Assembly (NCBI GenBank): GCA_025232375.1
Contig: CP060419.1
Coordinates: 1,549,001 to 1,613,000, forward strand
DNA from: Pseudoxanthomonas sp. NC8
GTDB taxonomy: Bacteria > Pseudomonadota > Gammaproteobacteria > Xanthomonadales > Xanthomonadaceae
Length of the DNA: 64,000 bases
Direction of reading: 5' to 3'
Below, piece by piece: positions 26,966 through 38,326 of this stretch; the first letter of the stretch is position 1, and every line of letters begins with the position of its first letter. The notes beneath the pieces were generated by a model. The model searched no databases, had not been told where the DNA came from, and saw nothing but the letters and a program-made list of their open reading frames with translations. A program made the translations under genes and the position numbers.

Positions 26966-28441
26966 ATGGCCGATCCGGTTCCATTCGTGCCCACGGCGGT
27001 CGCCGCCCGCCCCCAGGAGTCCAGCACCCCGATGTCCGCCCGCCCTGGCTTCCGTAACGACCGTGGTGACCGCAGCGACCCCCGTATCGACCAGCTCCGC
27101 ATTCCGCCGCATTCGGTCGAGGCCGAACAGGCGGTGCTGGGCGGCCTGATGCTCGCGCCGGAGTCGTACGACACGGTCGGCGACGTCCTTGGTCGACAAG
27201 GACTTCTACCGGCGCGACCACCAGCTGGTCTATCGCGCGATCCGCGAGCTGGCCGAGAAGAGCCGTCCGTTCGATGCGGTGACCTTGGGCGAGTGGTTCG
27301 ATTCGCAGGGCCTGGGCGAGCAGATCGGCGGCGGTGCCTACCTTGGTCGAACTGGCCACCACCACCCCCTCTGCCGCCAACATCCGCGCCTATGCCGAGA
27401 TCGTCCGCGACAAGGCGGTGCTGCGCCAGCTGATCGAGGTCGGCACGGAGATCGTCAACGACGGTTTCCAGCCCGAAGGCCGCGACAGCGCCGCGCTGCT
27501 GGCCAAGGCCGAGCAGGAGGTGTTCGCCATCGCCGAGGCCGGCGCCCGCGGCCGCACCGACTTCACCGGCCTCAACACCGCCCTGCGCGACGCTTTCGAG
27601 GTGCTGCAGAAGCGCTTCGAGAGCGGCGGCAACATCACCGGCCTGCCGACCGGCTACACCGATTTCGACAACATGACCGCCGGCCTGCAGCCGACGGACC
27701 TGATCATCCTCGCCGCGCGCCCGGCGATGGGCAAGACGACCTTCGCCCTGAACATCGCCGAGTTCGCCGCGATCAAGTCGAAGAAGGCCGTCGCGGTGTT
27801 CTCGATGGAAATGTCGGCCGCGCAGCTGGCGCTGCGCCTGATTTCCTCCAACGGCCGGGTCAACGCCCAGCGCCTGCGCACCGGCCAGCTCGAGGACGAG
27901 GACTGGAGCCGCGTCACCAGCGCGATCCGGATGCTCAAGGAAACCAAGATCTTCATCGACGACACCCCGGCGCTGTCGCCCGACGTGCTGCGTTCCAAGT
28001 GCCGCCGGCTCAAGCGCGAGCACGGCGCAGGCCTGATCGTGATCGACTACCTGCAGCTGATGCAGGTGCCGGGCAACAGCGAGAATCGCGCCACCGAGAT
28101 CTCGGAAATTTCGCGTTCGCTCAAGGCCCAGCCAAGGAGCTGAACGTGCCGGTGATCGCCCTGTCCCAGCTCAACCGCTCGCTGGAAACGCGTACCGACA
28201 AGCGGCCGGTGATGGCCGACCTGCGCGAATCGGGCGCCATCGAGCAGGACGCGGACATCATCACCTTCATCTACCGCGACGAGTACTACAACAAGGAAAA
28301 CTCGCCGGACAAGGGCCTTAGCCGAGATCATCATCGGCAAGCACCGAAGCGGCCCGACCGGTTCGCTGAAGCTGAAGTTCTTCGGCGAGTACACCCGCTT
28401 CGACAACCTTGGCCAACGACGCGGTCGGCGTGTTCGAGTAG
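26966..28441 (+). CDS. dnaB: Replicative DNA helicase DnaB
   Basis: Hexameric helicase that unwinds DNA at the replication fork. About 490 residues. N-terminal collar domain: [18 protein letters not shown]. RecA-like domain: Walker [18 protein letters not shown] (about 250), Walker B region [10 protein letters not shown] (about 358), [12 protein letters not shown] and [16 protein letters not shown] 26966 (MADPVPF) is used; ATG 26951 is also in frame. Breaks at 27187, 27340, 28132, 28319 and 28410 all sit at expected CCTGG positions. Essential gene; the breaks are read as sequence errors. Confidence 0.95.
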
Positions 28442-28467
28442 TCGCGCGGCCCGTCGTGGCCGCATAA

Positions 28468-28488
28468 CCCCGCGCTCACGGCGCGGGG
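28468..28488. terminator. Hairpin after dnaB
   Basis: CCCCGCGC, 5 nt, GCGCGGGG; an 8-bp perfect stem without a T-tract, in the 107 nt between dnaB and the OmpA-like gene. Likely transcription end or mRNA stabiliser. Confidence 0.45.
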
Positions 28489-28548
28489 CATACCCTGACG
28501 CTCCGCCGCGACCGGACGGTCGCGCCTTCCATGCGCCGGAGCGTGTCC

Positions 28549-29226
28549 ATGAACCGCAAGCAGAGTCCGTACGCCTTCTTCGCCGTCCCCCTGGCCGTGC
28601 TGCTGGTCGCCGGCTGCCAGACCACCGATCCGCATACCGGCCAGCAGCAAGCCAACCGCACCGGCACCGGCGCGCTGATCGGTGCAGGCATTGGTATCGC
28701 GGCGGGCCTGCTCACTGGCGACAGTGCGGTGGAACGTCGCCAGCATGCGCTGATCGGCGCCGGCATCGGCGGCCTCACCGGCGGCGCGATCGGCAACTAC
28801 TGGGACCGCCAGCAGGCAGCGTTGAACGAGAGGCTGCGCGGCACCGGCGTCGATGTCGCGCGCAAGGGCGACAACATCACCCTGAACATGCCGGGCAACG
28901 TCACCTTCGCGTTCAACAGCGCCAACATCGATCCGCAGTTCTATCCGGTGCTCAACGACGTGGCCGGCGTGCTGCGCGAATACAACCAGACCGTGGTCGA
29001 GGTCGCCGGCCATACCGACAACATCGGCGGCGACGAGGTGAACCAGCGCCTGTCGGAGCAGCGGGCCGGCGCGGTCGCGCAGTACCTGCAGGCGCAGGGC
29101 GTGGAGCAGCAGCGCCTGATCACCGTCGGTGGCGGCAAGCGCTATCCGGTCGCCAGCAACGACACCGAGGCTGGGCGTGCGGCCAACCGCCGGGTCGAGA
29201 TCACGCTGGTGCCGGTGGAGTCGTAA
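28549..29226 (+). CDS. OmpA-family lipoprotein
   Basis: An intact 225-residue protein. Signal peptide with lipobox LLVAGC (Cys near residue 22). Two glycine-zipper stretches follow ([19 protein letters not shown] and [18 protein letters not shown]), then an OmpA C-terminal peptidoglycan-binding domain: [54 protein letters not shown]. It tethers the outer membrane to peptidoglycan; the architecture matches YiaD-like proteins. Complete without frame breaks. Confidence 0.9.
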   Translation: MNRKQSPYAFFAVPLAVLLVAGCQTTDPHTGQQQANRTGTGALIGAGIGIAAGLLTGDSAVERRQHALIGAGIGGLTGGAIGNYWDRQQAALNERLRGTGVDVARKGDNITLNMPGNVTFAFNSANIDPQFYPVLNDVAGVLREYNQTVVEVAGHTDNIGGDEVNQRLSEQRAGAVAQYLQAQGVEQQRLITVGGGKRYPVASNDTEAGRAANRRVEITLVPVES

Positions 29227-29252
29227 CCCGGTACCCGCGGGCGCAACGGAAA

Positions 29253-29271
29253 CGGGCCGCGTCGCGGCCCG
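29253..29271. terminator. Hairpin between convergent OmpA-like and LysR genes
   Basis: CGGGCCGC, 3 nt, GCGGCCCG; a perfect 8-bp stem located between two convergent stop codons. Probably bidirectional. Confidence 0.5.
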
Positions 29272-29284
29272 CTGGCGTTCCGGC

Positions 29285-30338
29285 TCAGCCCAGCACCTGT
29301 TCGAGGATCCGCTTGCCCTCGCGCCCGGCGGCTTCCTCGACCGCATCGGCATCCACGCCCGCGTCCGCCGTGTCGGCCGCTTCCGCGGCGACCTTGCCGG
29401 CGCTGCACATCGACGGGCACTGCGCCATCATGTAATCGGCGTTGCTGCTCAGCCGTTCGACCATAAATCCACGAACGCGCGCACTTTCGGCGACATCGTG
29501 CGGCCGCGAGGGAACACCGCGTTGAGGTCGACTTCCGGGCCGGTCCAGCCGGCCAGTACCCGGCGCAGCGCGCCGGCTTCGACGTAGGGTTTGGCGGTGA
29601 CGTCGCTGGCCTGGGTCAGGCCTTCTCCACAGAGGACCGCGCCGAGCAGCGCCGACGGATCGTTGGCCACCATCAGCGGCTGGATCGGGTACTCCACCGA
29701 TCGGTTGCCGTCGCTGAGCGGTAAGGTGATCCGCGACGGATGGTGGTGGTGCGGCTTGCGCACCGCGACGATGCGATGGTGCTGCAGTTCGTCCGGATGC
29801 AGCGGCTCGCCGTGGCGTTCGATGTAGCGGGGGCTGGCGAACACCTGGGTGCGGAATCCGGTAAGGCGGCGCGCGACCATGGTGGAATCGGCGAGAGTGC
29901 CCACGCGCAGGGCGACGTCGATCTCGTTGCCGATCAGGTCCACCGGATCGTTGCTCATGTGCATGTCCAGGCGGATGTCGGGATACAGCTCGTGGAACTG
30001 GCCCAGCAGCGGCGCCACCAGGCGATGCCGATCGAGTAGGAGACGGTGAAGCGCAGCCAGCCACGCGGGCCGCCCTGCAACTGGCCGACGGCGCTCTCGG
30101 CTTCGGCCAGTTCATGGGCGATGCGCTGGCAGTGCTCGTAGTAGACGTTGCCGGCTTCGGTCAGGCCGAGGCGGCGCGTGGTCCGGTGCAGGAGCTGCGC
30201 GCCCAGCCGCGTTTCCAGTTCCTGGACCTTGCGGCTGACGGTGGTCTTGGGCAGGCCGAGCGACTTGGCCGCGGCGATGAAGCTGCCCTGTTCGATGACC
30301 CTGACGAAGACCAGGGTGTCGTTGAGATCGTGTGCCAT
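29285..30338 (-). CDS. LysR-family transcriptional regulator
   Basis: About 350 residues. N-terminal winged helix: [49 protein letters not shown]. The effector-binding domain follows a break at about 30021 (CCAGG): [33 protein letters not shown] second break at 29462 (TTATGG for TTCCTGG) joins VRAFVDF to [12 protein letters not shown] and an Ala/Glu-rich tail unusual for LysR proteins. The gene is divergent from the RND efflux operon. By position it probably regulates that operon; the inverted repeat at 30395-30409 is the likely site. Confidence 0.9.
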
Positions 30339-30394
30339 GGGAACTCCGGGGGAGGGGATTGGCCCTGCTGCGGGATGATTATTCCCTTTAATCC

Positions 30395-30409
30395 GGACTA
30401 ATCAAGTCC
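30395..30409. promoter_or_regulatory. LysR-type operator candidate
   Basis: GGACT-AATCA-AGTCC, a perfect 5-bp inverted repeat with a 5-nt AT-rich spacer. It lies 57 nt upstream of the LysR start and 50 nt upstream of the first efflux-side ORF. Size and position fit the T-N11-A class loosely. Confidence 0.45.
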
Positions 30410-30459
30410 TGATTGCGGGCGTACCTTGTCGATCACTTCCCGTCGCAAGGACTGCCGCC

Positions 30460-30687
30460 ATGAAGTTCCGGGAGCTGGTTTCCCGCCTGTTCGGCGCGAA
30501 CAAGGCTTTTCATGTCAATGATTTGACCATTCCCCGCTTCGGCGGCGGCACGCCCCACGGGCATTTCCGCGAGTTCACCGTGCCGCGTCGCCTGCAGCGG
30601 GGCGGTGTGCAGCTTCCGGTCACCAGGCGGACGCCGCGAAAGTGCCAGAACGGGATTATCCCGTGCATGGGAGAAAATATCCCGTGA
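30460..30687 (+). CDS. Short ORF of unknown function upstream of the efflux operon
   Basis: 75 residues, MKFRELVSRLFGANKAF, then basic and without recognisable domains. It follows the divergent control region and ends overlapping the GTG of the next gene (GTGA). It could be a leader peptide or a real small protein. The coding evidence is only its position and the coupled stop. Confidence 0.35.
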   Translation: MKFRELVSRLFGANKAFHVNDLTIPRFGGGTPHGHFREFTVPRRLQRGGVQLPVTRRTPRKCQNGIIPCMGENIP

Positions 30688-31463
30688 GTGGGATGCTTGC
30701 TCCCGAGGTGCTGGTCCTGGGCGCCAGTGGCCGCGTGGGCGAGGGCGTGGTGGCCGCGCTGCTCGAGGCCGGCAGCCCGGTGCTTGCCGTCGGCCGCGAT
30801 TCGCGCCGCCTGGAGCGGCTGGTCGACCTCCACCCCGGCGAGCCGGCACTGCAGTTGCTGCGCGGATCGGTCGCCAATGACCGCGACGCGGCAAGGCTTG
30901 CGGGGCGGGTCATGCAGCGTCCGCGGCCGTTGCGCGCGATCGTCGATGCGGTCGGCGGGCGCCCGCGCAGCGGCCGCCTGCTCGACCTGCCCTCCGCATG
31001 GCTGCGGCGCAGTCTCGATACGGACCTGCTCCCGCACCTGGTCGCGGCGCGCCACCTGCTGCCGCTGCTGGGCAGCGCCTCGCGCTACGTGCTGATCGGT
31101 GGCCCGCAGGCCGAGTGTGGCTGGTCCGGCTACGGACACGCCTCGATCAGCGGAGCGGCGTTGCGGATGCTGGCCAAGGTGCTGCACAGCGAGGCGCAAC
31201 CGCTGGGCGTGCACGTGCGGCTGCTGGCCGTGGATTCTCCGGTCTGGACCGCCGAGAACGCCGCCCATGCCTGCGCCAGCTGGCCCAGCGCGCTGGCGGT
31301 GGGCCGCAACGTGGTCTCGCTGCTGGCCGGGCAGGGCGATGCCGGCCGCTGCATGGTCGCCTATTCGGCCCCCGGGGCGGTGCCGCCGCGTCGGCTGCTT
31401 GCCGGCGATGCCATCGCGCCTCTGCAACTGCCCGGCGCGCCCGGCAGCGGTAAGGCCGCGTGA
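30684..31463 (+). CDS. NAD(P)-binding short-chain dehydrogenase-like protein
   Basis: About 259 residues. A Rossmann glycine motif is near the N-terminus (VLVLGASGRVGEGVVAALL), then AVGRDSRRLERLVDL, a mid-chain AIVDAVGGRPRSGRLL and GYGHASISGAALRML, where the usual Tyr-x3-Lys catalytic pair is replaced by Tyr-x3-Ser; this suggests a non-classical or inactive oxidoreductase. GTG 30684 or ATG 30693 may start it. Intact. It lies 36 nt before the RND adaptor. Confidence 0.65.
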   Translation: MSGMLAPEVLVLGASGRVGEGVVAALLEAGSPVLAVGRDSRRLERLVDLHPGEPALQLLRGSVANDRDAARLAGRVMQRPRPLRAIVDAVGGRPRSGRLLDLPSAWLRRSLDTDLLPHLVAARHLLPLLGSASRYVLIGGPQAECGWSGYGHASISGAALRMLAKVLHSEAQPLGVHVRLLAVDSPVWTAENAAHACASWPSALAVGRNVVSLLAGQGDAGRCMVAYSAPGAVPPRRLLAGDAIAPLQLPGAPGSGKAA

Positions 31464-31499
31464 ACGCCTTTCGTCTTCCTTCCCCAGAGGATTGCCCCC

Positions 31500-32841
31500 A
31501 TGAATATCAGGCTCCCGTTTTCCGTGCGTTCTTCCCGTGGCCTTGGCACTCGGCGCGAGCAGCGTCCTGGCAGTGGCCATCCTGGCCGGCTGCAGCGGCC
31601 GGGCCAGTGAGGGCGCACCGCCGCTGCCGCAGGTCGGCGTTGCCACCGTCGCGATCAAGCCGGTGCGCCAGTGGGACGAATACAGCGGCCGCATCGAGGC
31701 GGTCGAAAGCGTCGACCTGCGCCCGCGCGTGTCCGGCTACATCGAACAGGTGAACTACCGCGAAGGCCAGGAAGTGAAGAAGGGCGACGTGCTGTTCACC
31801 ATCGACGCCCGCAGCTACCGCGCCGAACTGGCGCGCGCGCAGGCCGAACTGGCCCGCGCGCGGAGCCGGGCCGAACTCGGTCGCAGCGAGGCCGAGCGTG
31901 CGCGCCGGCTGAGCGAACAGCAGGTGATCTCGGCCGAGAGCTGGGAGCAGCGCCGCGGCGCAGCGGAGCAGGCCCGGGCCGATGTCGCCGCCGCGCAGGC
32001 GGCGGTGGATTCGGCGCGACTGGCGGTCGAGTGGACCGGGTGCGCGCACCGATCGCTGGCCGCGCCGGGCGGGCGCTGGTCACCGCCGGCAACCCTGGTC
32101 GGCGCCGGCGATGCGGCCAGCGTGCTGACCACGGTGGTGTCGCTGGATCGGGTGCATGTGCACTTCGACGCGGACGAGCGCAGCTTCCTGCGCTACGCCG
32201 AGATGGCCCGGACCGGGCAACGGCCGAGCGAGCGCGACGGTAAGGTGCCGGTGCAGGTCGCGCTGGCCGACGAAACCGGCTTCCCGCATGCGGGCACGGT
32301 CGATTTCCTCGACAACCAGGTCGATCGCGGCACCGGCACGATCCGAGCCCGCGCCGTGCTCGACAACGCCGACCGCCGCTTCACCCCGGGCCTGTATGCA
32401 CGGGTACGGGTGCTCGGCAGTGGCGAGTTCGAGGCCGCACTGGTCGACGACAAGGCCGTGCTGACCGACCAGGACCGCAAGTACGTCTACGTGGTCGATG
32501 CCGATGGCAAGGCGCAGCGCCGCGACGTGCAGGTCGGCCGCATGGCCGGCGACCTGCGCATCGTCGAGCAGGGCCTGGCCGCCGGCGACAAGGTGATCGT
32601 CAGCGGCGTGCAGAAGGTGTTCTACCCCGGCATGCCGGTCGACGCGCAGCCGGCGAATGCGGCGCAGGCGCCTTCCGCACCAGCCGTCGCCGCCACAACT
32701 GACCGCCGGCGCCACGCGTTTCCGTGCCCGCGCCCGACGCGGGCCGGGGCCGCATTTTCCGATATCACAGGAAATCCACCATGGACTTTTCCCGATTCTT
32801 CATCGACCGGCCGATCTTCGCCGCGGTGCTGTCGATCGTGA
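31500..32841 (+). CDS. RND efflux periplasmic adaptor (membrane fusion protein, MexA/MexE type)
   Basis: About 415-445 residues. Starts MNIRLPFSVRSSRG, then after a break at 31543 (GGCCTTGGC for GGCCTGGC) a lipoprotein signal ending AVAILAGC. The lipoyl/barrel domain has SGRIEAVESVDLRPRVSGY, and the coiled-coil hairpin ELARARSRAELGRSEAERARR. DKVIVSGVQKVFYPGMPV is the typical C-terminal block. Breaks at about 32036 and 32095 fit expected CCAGG and CCTGG. The frame is open to 32841, 61 nt into the pump gene; the real stop is probably near 32700. It bridges the inner-membrane pump and the outer-membrane factor. Confidence 0.92.
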
Positions 32842-35800
32842 TCTTCGCCGCCGGCCTGATCTCGATCCCGCTGCTGCCGATCGGCGAGTACCCCGACGTG
32901 GTCCCACCCTCGGTGGTCGTGCGCACCGTCTATCCCGGCGCCAATCCCAAGGTGATCGCCGAGACCGTGGCCACGCCGCTGGAGGAAGCGATCAACGGCG
33001 TCGAGGACATGATGTACCTGAAGTCCGTCGCCGGTTCGGACGGCGTGCTGCAGCTGACCGCAACCTTCAGGCCCGGCACGGATCCGGACGAGGCCGCCGT
33101 GCGCGTGCAGAACCGCGTGGCCCAGGGCCTAGCGCGCCTGCCCGAGGACGTGCGCCGGCAGGGCGTGACCACGCAGAAGCAGTCGCCGGTGTTCCTGATG
33201 GTCGTGCACCTGACCTCCAAGGATGGCCGCTACGACTCGCTGTACCTGCGCAACTACATGCGCCTGCACGTCAAGGACGAACTGGCGCGGCTGCCCGGCG
33301 TGGGCGACGCCCAGCTGTTCGGTGGCGGCGACTACGCCATGCGCCTGTGGCTGGACCCGGACAAGGTCGCCGCGCGCGGCATGACCGCCGGCGACGTGCT
33401 GGCCGCGGTGCGCGAACAGAACGTGCAGGTCTCGGCCGGGCAGATCGGCGCCGAGCCCATGCCCAACGGCAGCGACTTCCTGCTGCCGATCAACGCCAGG
33501 GGCCGGCTGGAGAGCGTGGAGGAGTTCGGCGACATCGTGCTCAAGAGCGGCGCCGATGGGCCAGGTCGTGCGCCTGGCCGACGTGGCGAGGATCGAGCTG
33601 GCCGCGGGCGACTACACCCTGCGCGCGCGGCTGGACGGCAAGAACGCCGCCGCCATCGGCATCTTCCAGGCTCCCGGCGCCAACGCGCTGCAGATCCGCG
33701 ACGCGGTCGTCGACAGGATGGCCCGGATCCGCAAGAGCCTGCCGCCGGGGGTGGAGATCCAGTCGATCTACGACACCACGATCTTCGTCCGCGATTCGAT
33801 CGGCTCGGTGATCAGCACCCTGCTGGAAGCCACGCTGCTGGTGGTGCTGGTGGTGATCCTGTTCCTGCAGACCTGGCGCGCCTCGATCATTCCGCTGCTG
33901 GCGGTGCCGGTGTCGGTGGTCGGGACCTTTGCCGTGCTGTACCTGCTGGGCTATTCGATCAACACGCTGACCCTGTTCGGGCTGGTGCTGGCGATCGGCA
34001 TCGTGGTCGACGACGCGATCGTGGTGGTCGAGAACGTGGAGCGCCACATCGAGGCCGGCGCCACGCCGCTGCAGGCCGCGCCTTATGGCCATGCGCGAGG
34101 TGTCAGGGCCGATCATCGCCATTGCCCTGGTGCTGTGTGCGGTGTTCGTGCCGATGGCATTCCTGACCGGCGTGACCGGCCAGTTCTACCAGCAGTTCGC
34201 GGTGACCATCGCCATCTCCACGGTGATCTCGGCGATCAACTCGCTGACCCTGTCGCCGGCGCTGGCGGCCAGGCTGCTGCAGCCGCACGGCGCGCCGAAG
34301 GACCGGCTGGCGCTGGCCATCGATCGCCTGTTCGGCTGGGCGTTCCGTCCGTTCAACCGCTTCTTCAGGCACAGCGCCGGGCGCTATGAAGGCACGGTGG
34401 CGCGCGTGCTGGGCCGCCGCGGCCTCGGTGTTCGCGGCCTATGCGCTGCTGCTGGTCGGCGCGGGGGTGATGTTCAGGACGGTGCCGGCGGGCTTCATCC
34501 CGGTGCAGGACAAGCTGTACATCATCGCCGGGGTGAAAATGCCGGAAGGTGCGTCGATCGAGCGCACCGATGCGGTGCTGAAGAAGATGGCGGCGATGGC
34601 CATGGAAGTGGACGGCGTGGCCCACGAGGTCGCGTTCCCCGGCCTGAATCCGCTGCAGTTCACCAATACGCCCAACAGCGGCGTGGTGTTCTTCCCATTG
34701 GCGCCGTTCGGCGAGCGCAAGGCCAGCGCCGAGCAGATCACCGCCGAACTCAACGCCCGCTTCTCGACGATCGGCGAGGGCTTCACCTTCGCCTTCATGC
34801 CACCGCCGATCCAGGCTAGGGGTAATGGCTCCGGCTGGTCGTTGTTCGTGGAGGACCGCACGCGGCTGGGCTACGGCGAGCTGCAGGGCGCGGTGCAGGC
34901 GTTGGGGCGCGGCGGCGCAGACGGCGGGGATGGGCTTCCCGATCAGCAGCTACCAGGCCAACGTGCCGCAGCTGGATGCCGTGGTCGACCGGGTCCAGGC
35001 CAAAGCGCAGGGCGTGCCGCTGACCGAGCTGTTCGACACGCTGCAGACCTACCTGGGTTCGGCCTACGTCAACGACTTCAACATGTTCGGCCGCACCTGG
35101 CAGGTGATCGCCCAGGCGGATGGGCAATTCCGCGACGACGTCGAGGACATCGCCAACCTGCGTACCCGCAACGGCGCCGGGGAAATGGTCCCGATCGGCT
35201 CGATGGTCGACATCCGCCAGAGCTACGGCCCCGATCCGGTGATCCGCTTCAACGGCTATCCGGCGGCGGACCTGCTGGGCGATGCGGACCCGCGCGTGCT
35301 GTCCTCCGGCGAGGCGATGGCCAAGGTCACCGAACTGGCGCAGCAGGTGCTGCCGCCGGGCATGGGCATCGACTGGAGCGACCTGAGCTACCAGCAGGCC
35401 ACGCAGGGCAAGGCCGCGCTGGTGGTGTTCCCGCTGGCGGTGCTGCTCGCCTTCCTGGTGCTGGCGGCACTCTACGAGAGCTGGACCCTGCCGCTGGCGG
35501 TGATCCTGATCGTGCCGATGACCCTGCTTTCCGCCTTGCTGGGCGTGTGGCTGAGCGGTGGCGACAACAACGTGTTCGTCCAGGTCGGCCTGGTGGTGCT
35601 GATGGGCCTTGGCCTGCAAGAACGCGATCCTGATCGTCGAGTTCGCCCGCGAGCTGGAGCTGCAGGGCAGGGGCGTGGTCGACGCGGCGCTGGAAGCATG
35701 CCGGCTGCGCCTGCGCCCGATCGTGATGACCTCGGTCGCCTTCATCGCCGGCACCGTGCCACTGGTGCTGTCGCACGGCGCCGGCGCCGAGGTGCGCTCG

Positions 35801-35953
35801 GTCACCGGCGTGACCGTGTTCGCCGGCATGCTCGGCGTGACCGTGTTCGGCCTGTTCCTGACCCCGGTGTTCTACGTGGCCCTGCGCAAGCTGGCCAACC
35901 GGCCGCTGGTATCGCACGCGCCGCAAGTCGAAACCGCCGAAGTGCAAGCATGA
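32781..35953 (+). CDS. RND multidrug efflux pump, HAE1 family (MexF/AcrB-like)
   Basis: About 1,057 residues, normal for the family. Starts MDFSRFFIDRPIFAAVLSI. TM and porter landmarks: YPDVVPPSVVVRTVYPGANP, GDAQLFGGGDYAMRLWLDP, TLFGLVLAIGIVVDDAIVVVEN (the TM4 proton-relay aspartates), MAMREVSGPIIAIALVL, and near the end FAGMLGVTVFGLFLTPVFY. Six breaks (33556, 34081, 34427, about 34900, 35608 and near 34815) mostly fit CCWGG. The pump exports drugs by proton motive force with the adaptor and outer-membrane factor in the same operon. Confidence 0.95.
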
Positions 35954-36074
35954 GCCATGCGGTGCGCTGTCCGGAACCGGCGAGTTGCCGGGCGCCCGGA
36001 TGCCACCTTCTTCCGTTCCCTGGCGCTGGCTTCCCGTCGTGCGCCAAATCCCCCACTTCCAAGGAGCTCCAGTC

Positions 36075-36811
36075 ATGACGACCCAATCCCGAATCGCCCT
36101 GGTCACCGGCGCCACCCGTGGTATCGGCCTTGAAACCGTTCGACAGCTCGCCGCACAAGGCGTGCACACCTTGCTGGCCGGCCGCGACCCGGGTCGCGCC
36201 GAGGCCGCTGCGGCCGCACTCAAGGCAGAGGGCCTGCCGGTCGAGGGCATCGCCTGGACGTCACCGATGAGGCCAGCATTGCCGCGGCCGTACAGACCGT
36301 GCAGGCACGCCATGGCCGCCTGGACATCCTGGTCAACAACGCCGGCATCCTGGTCGATGATCCGACCCTGAAGCCGTCGCAACAGACGCTGCAGGCCTTA
36401 TGGCGCACCACGTTCGACACCAACCTGTTCGGCCTGGTCGCGGTGACCAATGCGTTCCTGCCGCTGCTCCACGCCTCGACCTCGGCACGCATCGTCAACG
36501 TATCCAGCCTGCTGGGCTCGATCTCCGAGCACCTCAACCCGGAGTCCTTCATCTACGACTTCAAGATCCCGGCCTACAACGTCTCCAAGACCGCCGTGAA
36601 CGCCTGGACGGTCCGCCTGGCCTACGAGCTCAGGGGCTCGAAGATCAAGGTGAACACGATCCATCCCGGATACGTGAAAACCGACATGAACAGGAAGGGC
36701 GAGGAGCAGAACGGCGAACTCGAAGTTGCCGACGGTGCGCGCACCAGCGTGCGACTCGCCCTGGTCGGCGACGACGGTCCCAGCGGCGGCTACTTCTACC
36801 TGAATAGATAA
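36075..36811 (+). CDS. Short-chain dehydrogenase/reductase within the efflux operon
   Basis: About 245 residues of the classical SDR family. Cofactor motif LVTGATRGIGLETVRQL, DILVNNAGILVDD, IVNVSSLLGSIS and the active-site YNVSKTAVNAWTV (Tyr-x3-Lys). PGYVKTDMNRKG is the usual substrate-loop block. A break at 36253 (CATCGCCTGGACG lacking one C) restores ALDVTDEASI. It sits between pump and outer-membrane factor; carbonyl-reducing SDRs occur in similar operons and may detoxify a pump substrate or inducer. Confidence 0.88.
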
Positions 36812-36820
36812 GGTGCTGCC

Positions 36821-38268
36821 GTGGTGATGCGTCCGCTGGTGATCGCGACGGCCAGCGCGCTGCTGGCCGCGTGCGCGGTCGGCCCGGACTACCGCGCCGC
36901 GGTGCCCGAGCCGGTGCAGTTGCACAACGCCGGGGCGCCCGGCGTGTTCGTTGCCGATTCGCCGGTGGCCGGCTGGTGGCGGCAGTTCGACGATCCGGTG
37001 CTCGACAGGCTGGTCGGTGATGCGCTGGCCGCCAATCCCGACCTGCGGATCGCGGTGACGCGGGTGCGCGCGGCGCGGGCGGTGTTCGTCGATCGACGGC
37101 TGGACCCATGGCCGCACGTGACTGCCGGCGCCGACCAGCTGCGCACCGGAAGGTCCCTGGATGGAACCGACGCGCGCGTGATCACCGAGGACTACAGCCT
37201 CGGCTTCGACGCGGCCTGGGAGCTGGACCTGTTCGGCAGGCTGCGGCGTGGCGCGGAAGCCGCACGCGCCGACCTGGAAGCCGAGCAGGCCGGGCTGGAG
37301 GACGCGCAGGTCAGCATCGCCGCGGAGGTCGCACGCAACTACTTCGTGTTGCGCGGCGCGCAGAAGCGGATCGCGGTGGCCGACCGCACCCTGTCCAACC
37401 TGCGCGAGACCCAGCGCCTGACCGAGGTGCGGCGCGACCTCGGCGCCGGCAGCGAGCTGGACGTGCAGAGCAGCCAGGCCCGGATCAAGGCGATCGAAGC
37501 CGACATCCCGCTGCTGGAAACCGCCGCCGCGCGTGCCCGGCATCGCCTTGCGGTGCTGCTCGGCCTGCGGCCTTGGCGCGCTCGATACGCTGCTGCTGCC
37601 GCGGGAAACACCGGCCTATGCGAAGGCGTTGCCGCTGGGCGATACCCGCGAACTGCTACGCCAGCGGCCGGACGTGCGCATCGCCGAGCGTCACCTTGGC
37701 CGCGGCCACCGCACGCGTCGGCGTGGCCACCGCCGAGCTGTTCCCGCGGATCAGCATCAGCGGCTTCGCCGGTTTCATCTCCGGCGATCTCGGCGGGCTG
37801 GTCAGCGGCGGCAACAAGGCATGGTCGTTGAACCCGTCGATCAGCTGGGCTGCGTTCGACATGGGCAGCGTGCGTGCGCGCCTGCGCGCGACCGAGGCCG
37901 AGGCCGACGGGGTGGCGATCGCCTACGAGAAAGCGGTGCTGGCCGCGCTGGAAGATGCGGAGAACTCGCTGCTGGACTACGCGCGCCGGCAGGAACGTCT
38001 GCGTATCGTGGCCGAGCAGGCCGCCGCGGCACGCCGCGCCGGACAACTGGCCGAAGTCGGCTACCGCGAGGGCTCGGCCGATTTCCTGACCCTGCTCGAC
38101 GCGCAGCGTACCCAGCTGACCGCCGACGATGCCCTGGCCGATGCCGAAGCAGCGGTGAACATCGCCGCGGTGGCGATCTACAAGGCGCTGGGCGGTACCG
38201 GGAACGGCGCGGCTGGCGGCGACGGGGACGGATTGGCCGCAACGGAACTGCGCCAGCGGCCCCGGTGA
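36821..38268 (+). CDS. Outer-membrane factor lipoprotein, NodT/OprM family
   Basis: About 482 residues. Lipobox in ASALLAAC, then CAVGPDYRAAVPEPV and WWRQFDDPVLDRLVGDALAA, classic NodT openings. Two OEP repeats follow: DYSLGFDAAWELDLFGRL... and LNPSISWAAFDMGSVRARL.... The trimeric channel spans outer membrane and periplasm and completes the RND pump. GTG 36821 is used; ATG 36827 is equally possible. Breaks at 37571 and 37689 are CCTTGG for CCTGG. Confidence 0.93.
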
Positions 38269-38326
38269 GTACGCTGTCGCGGCTGTCTTCACGGCGCCGC
38301 GGCAGCTCCCCGTCGATCGTGTGCGC

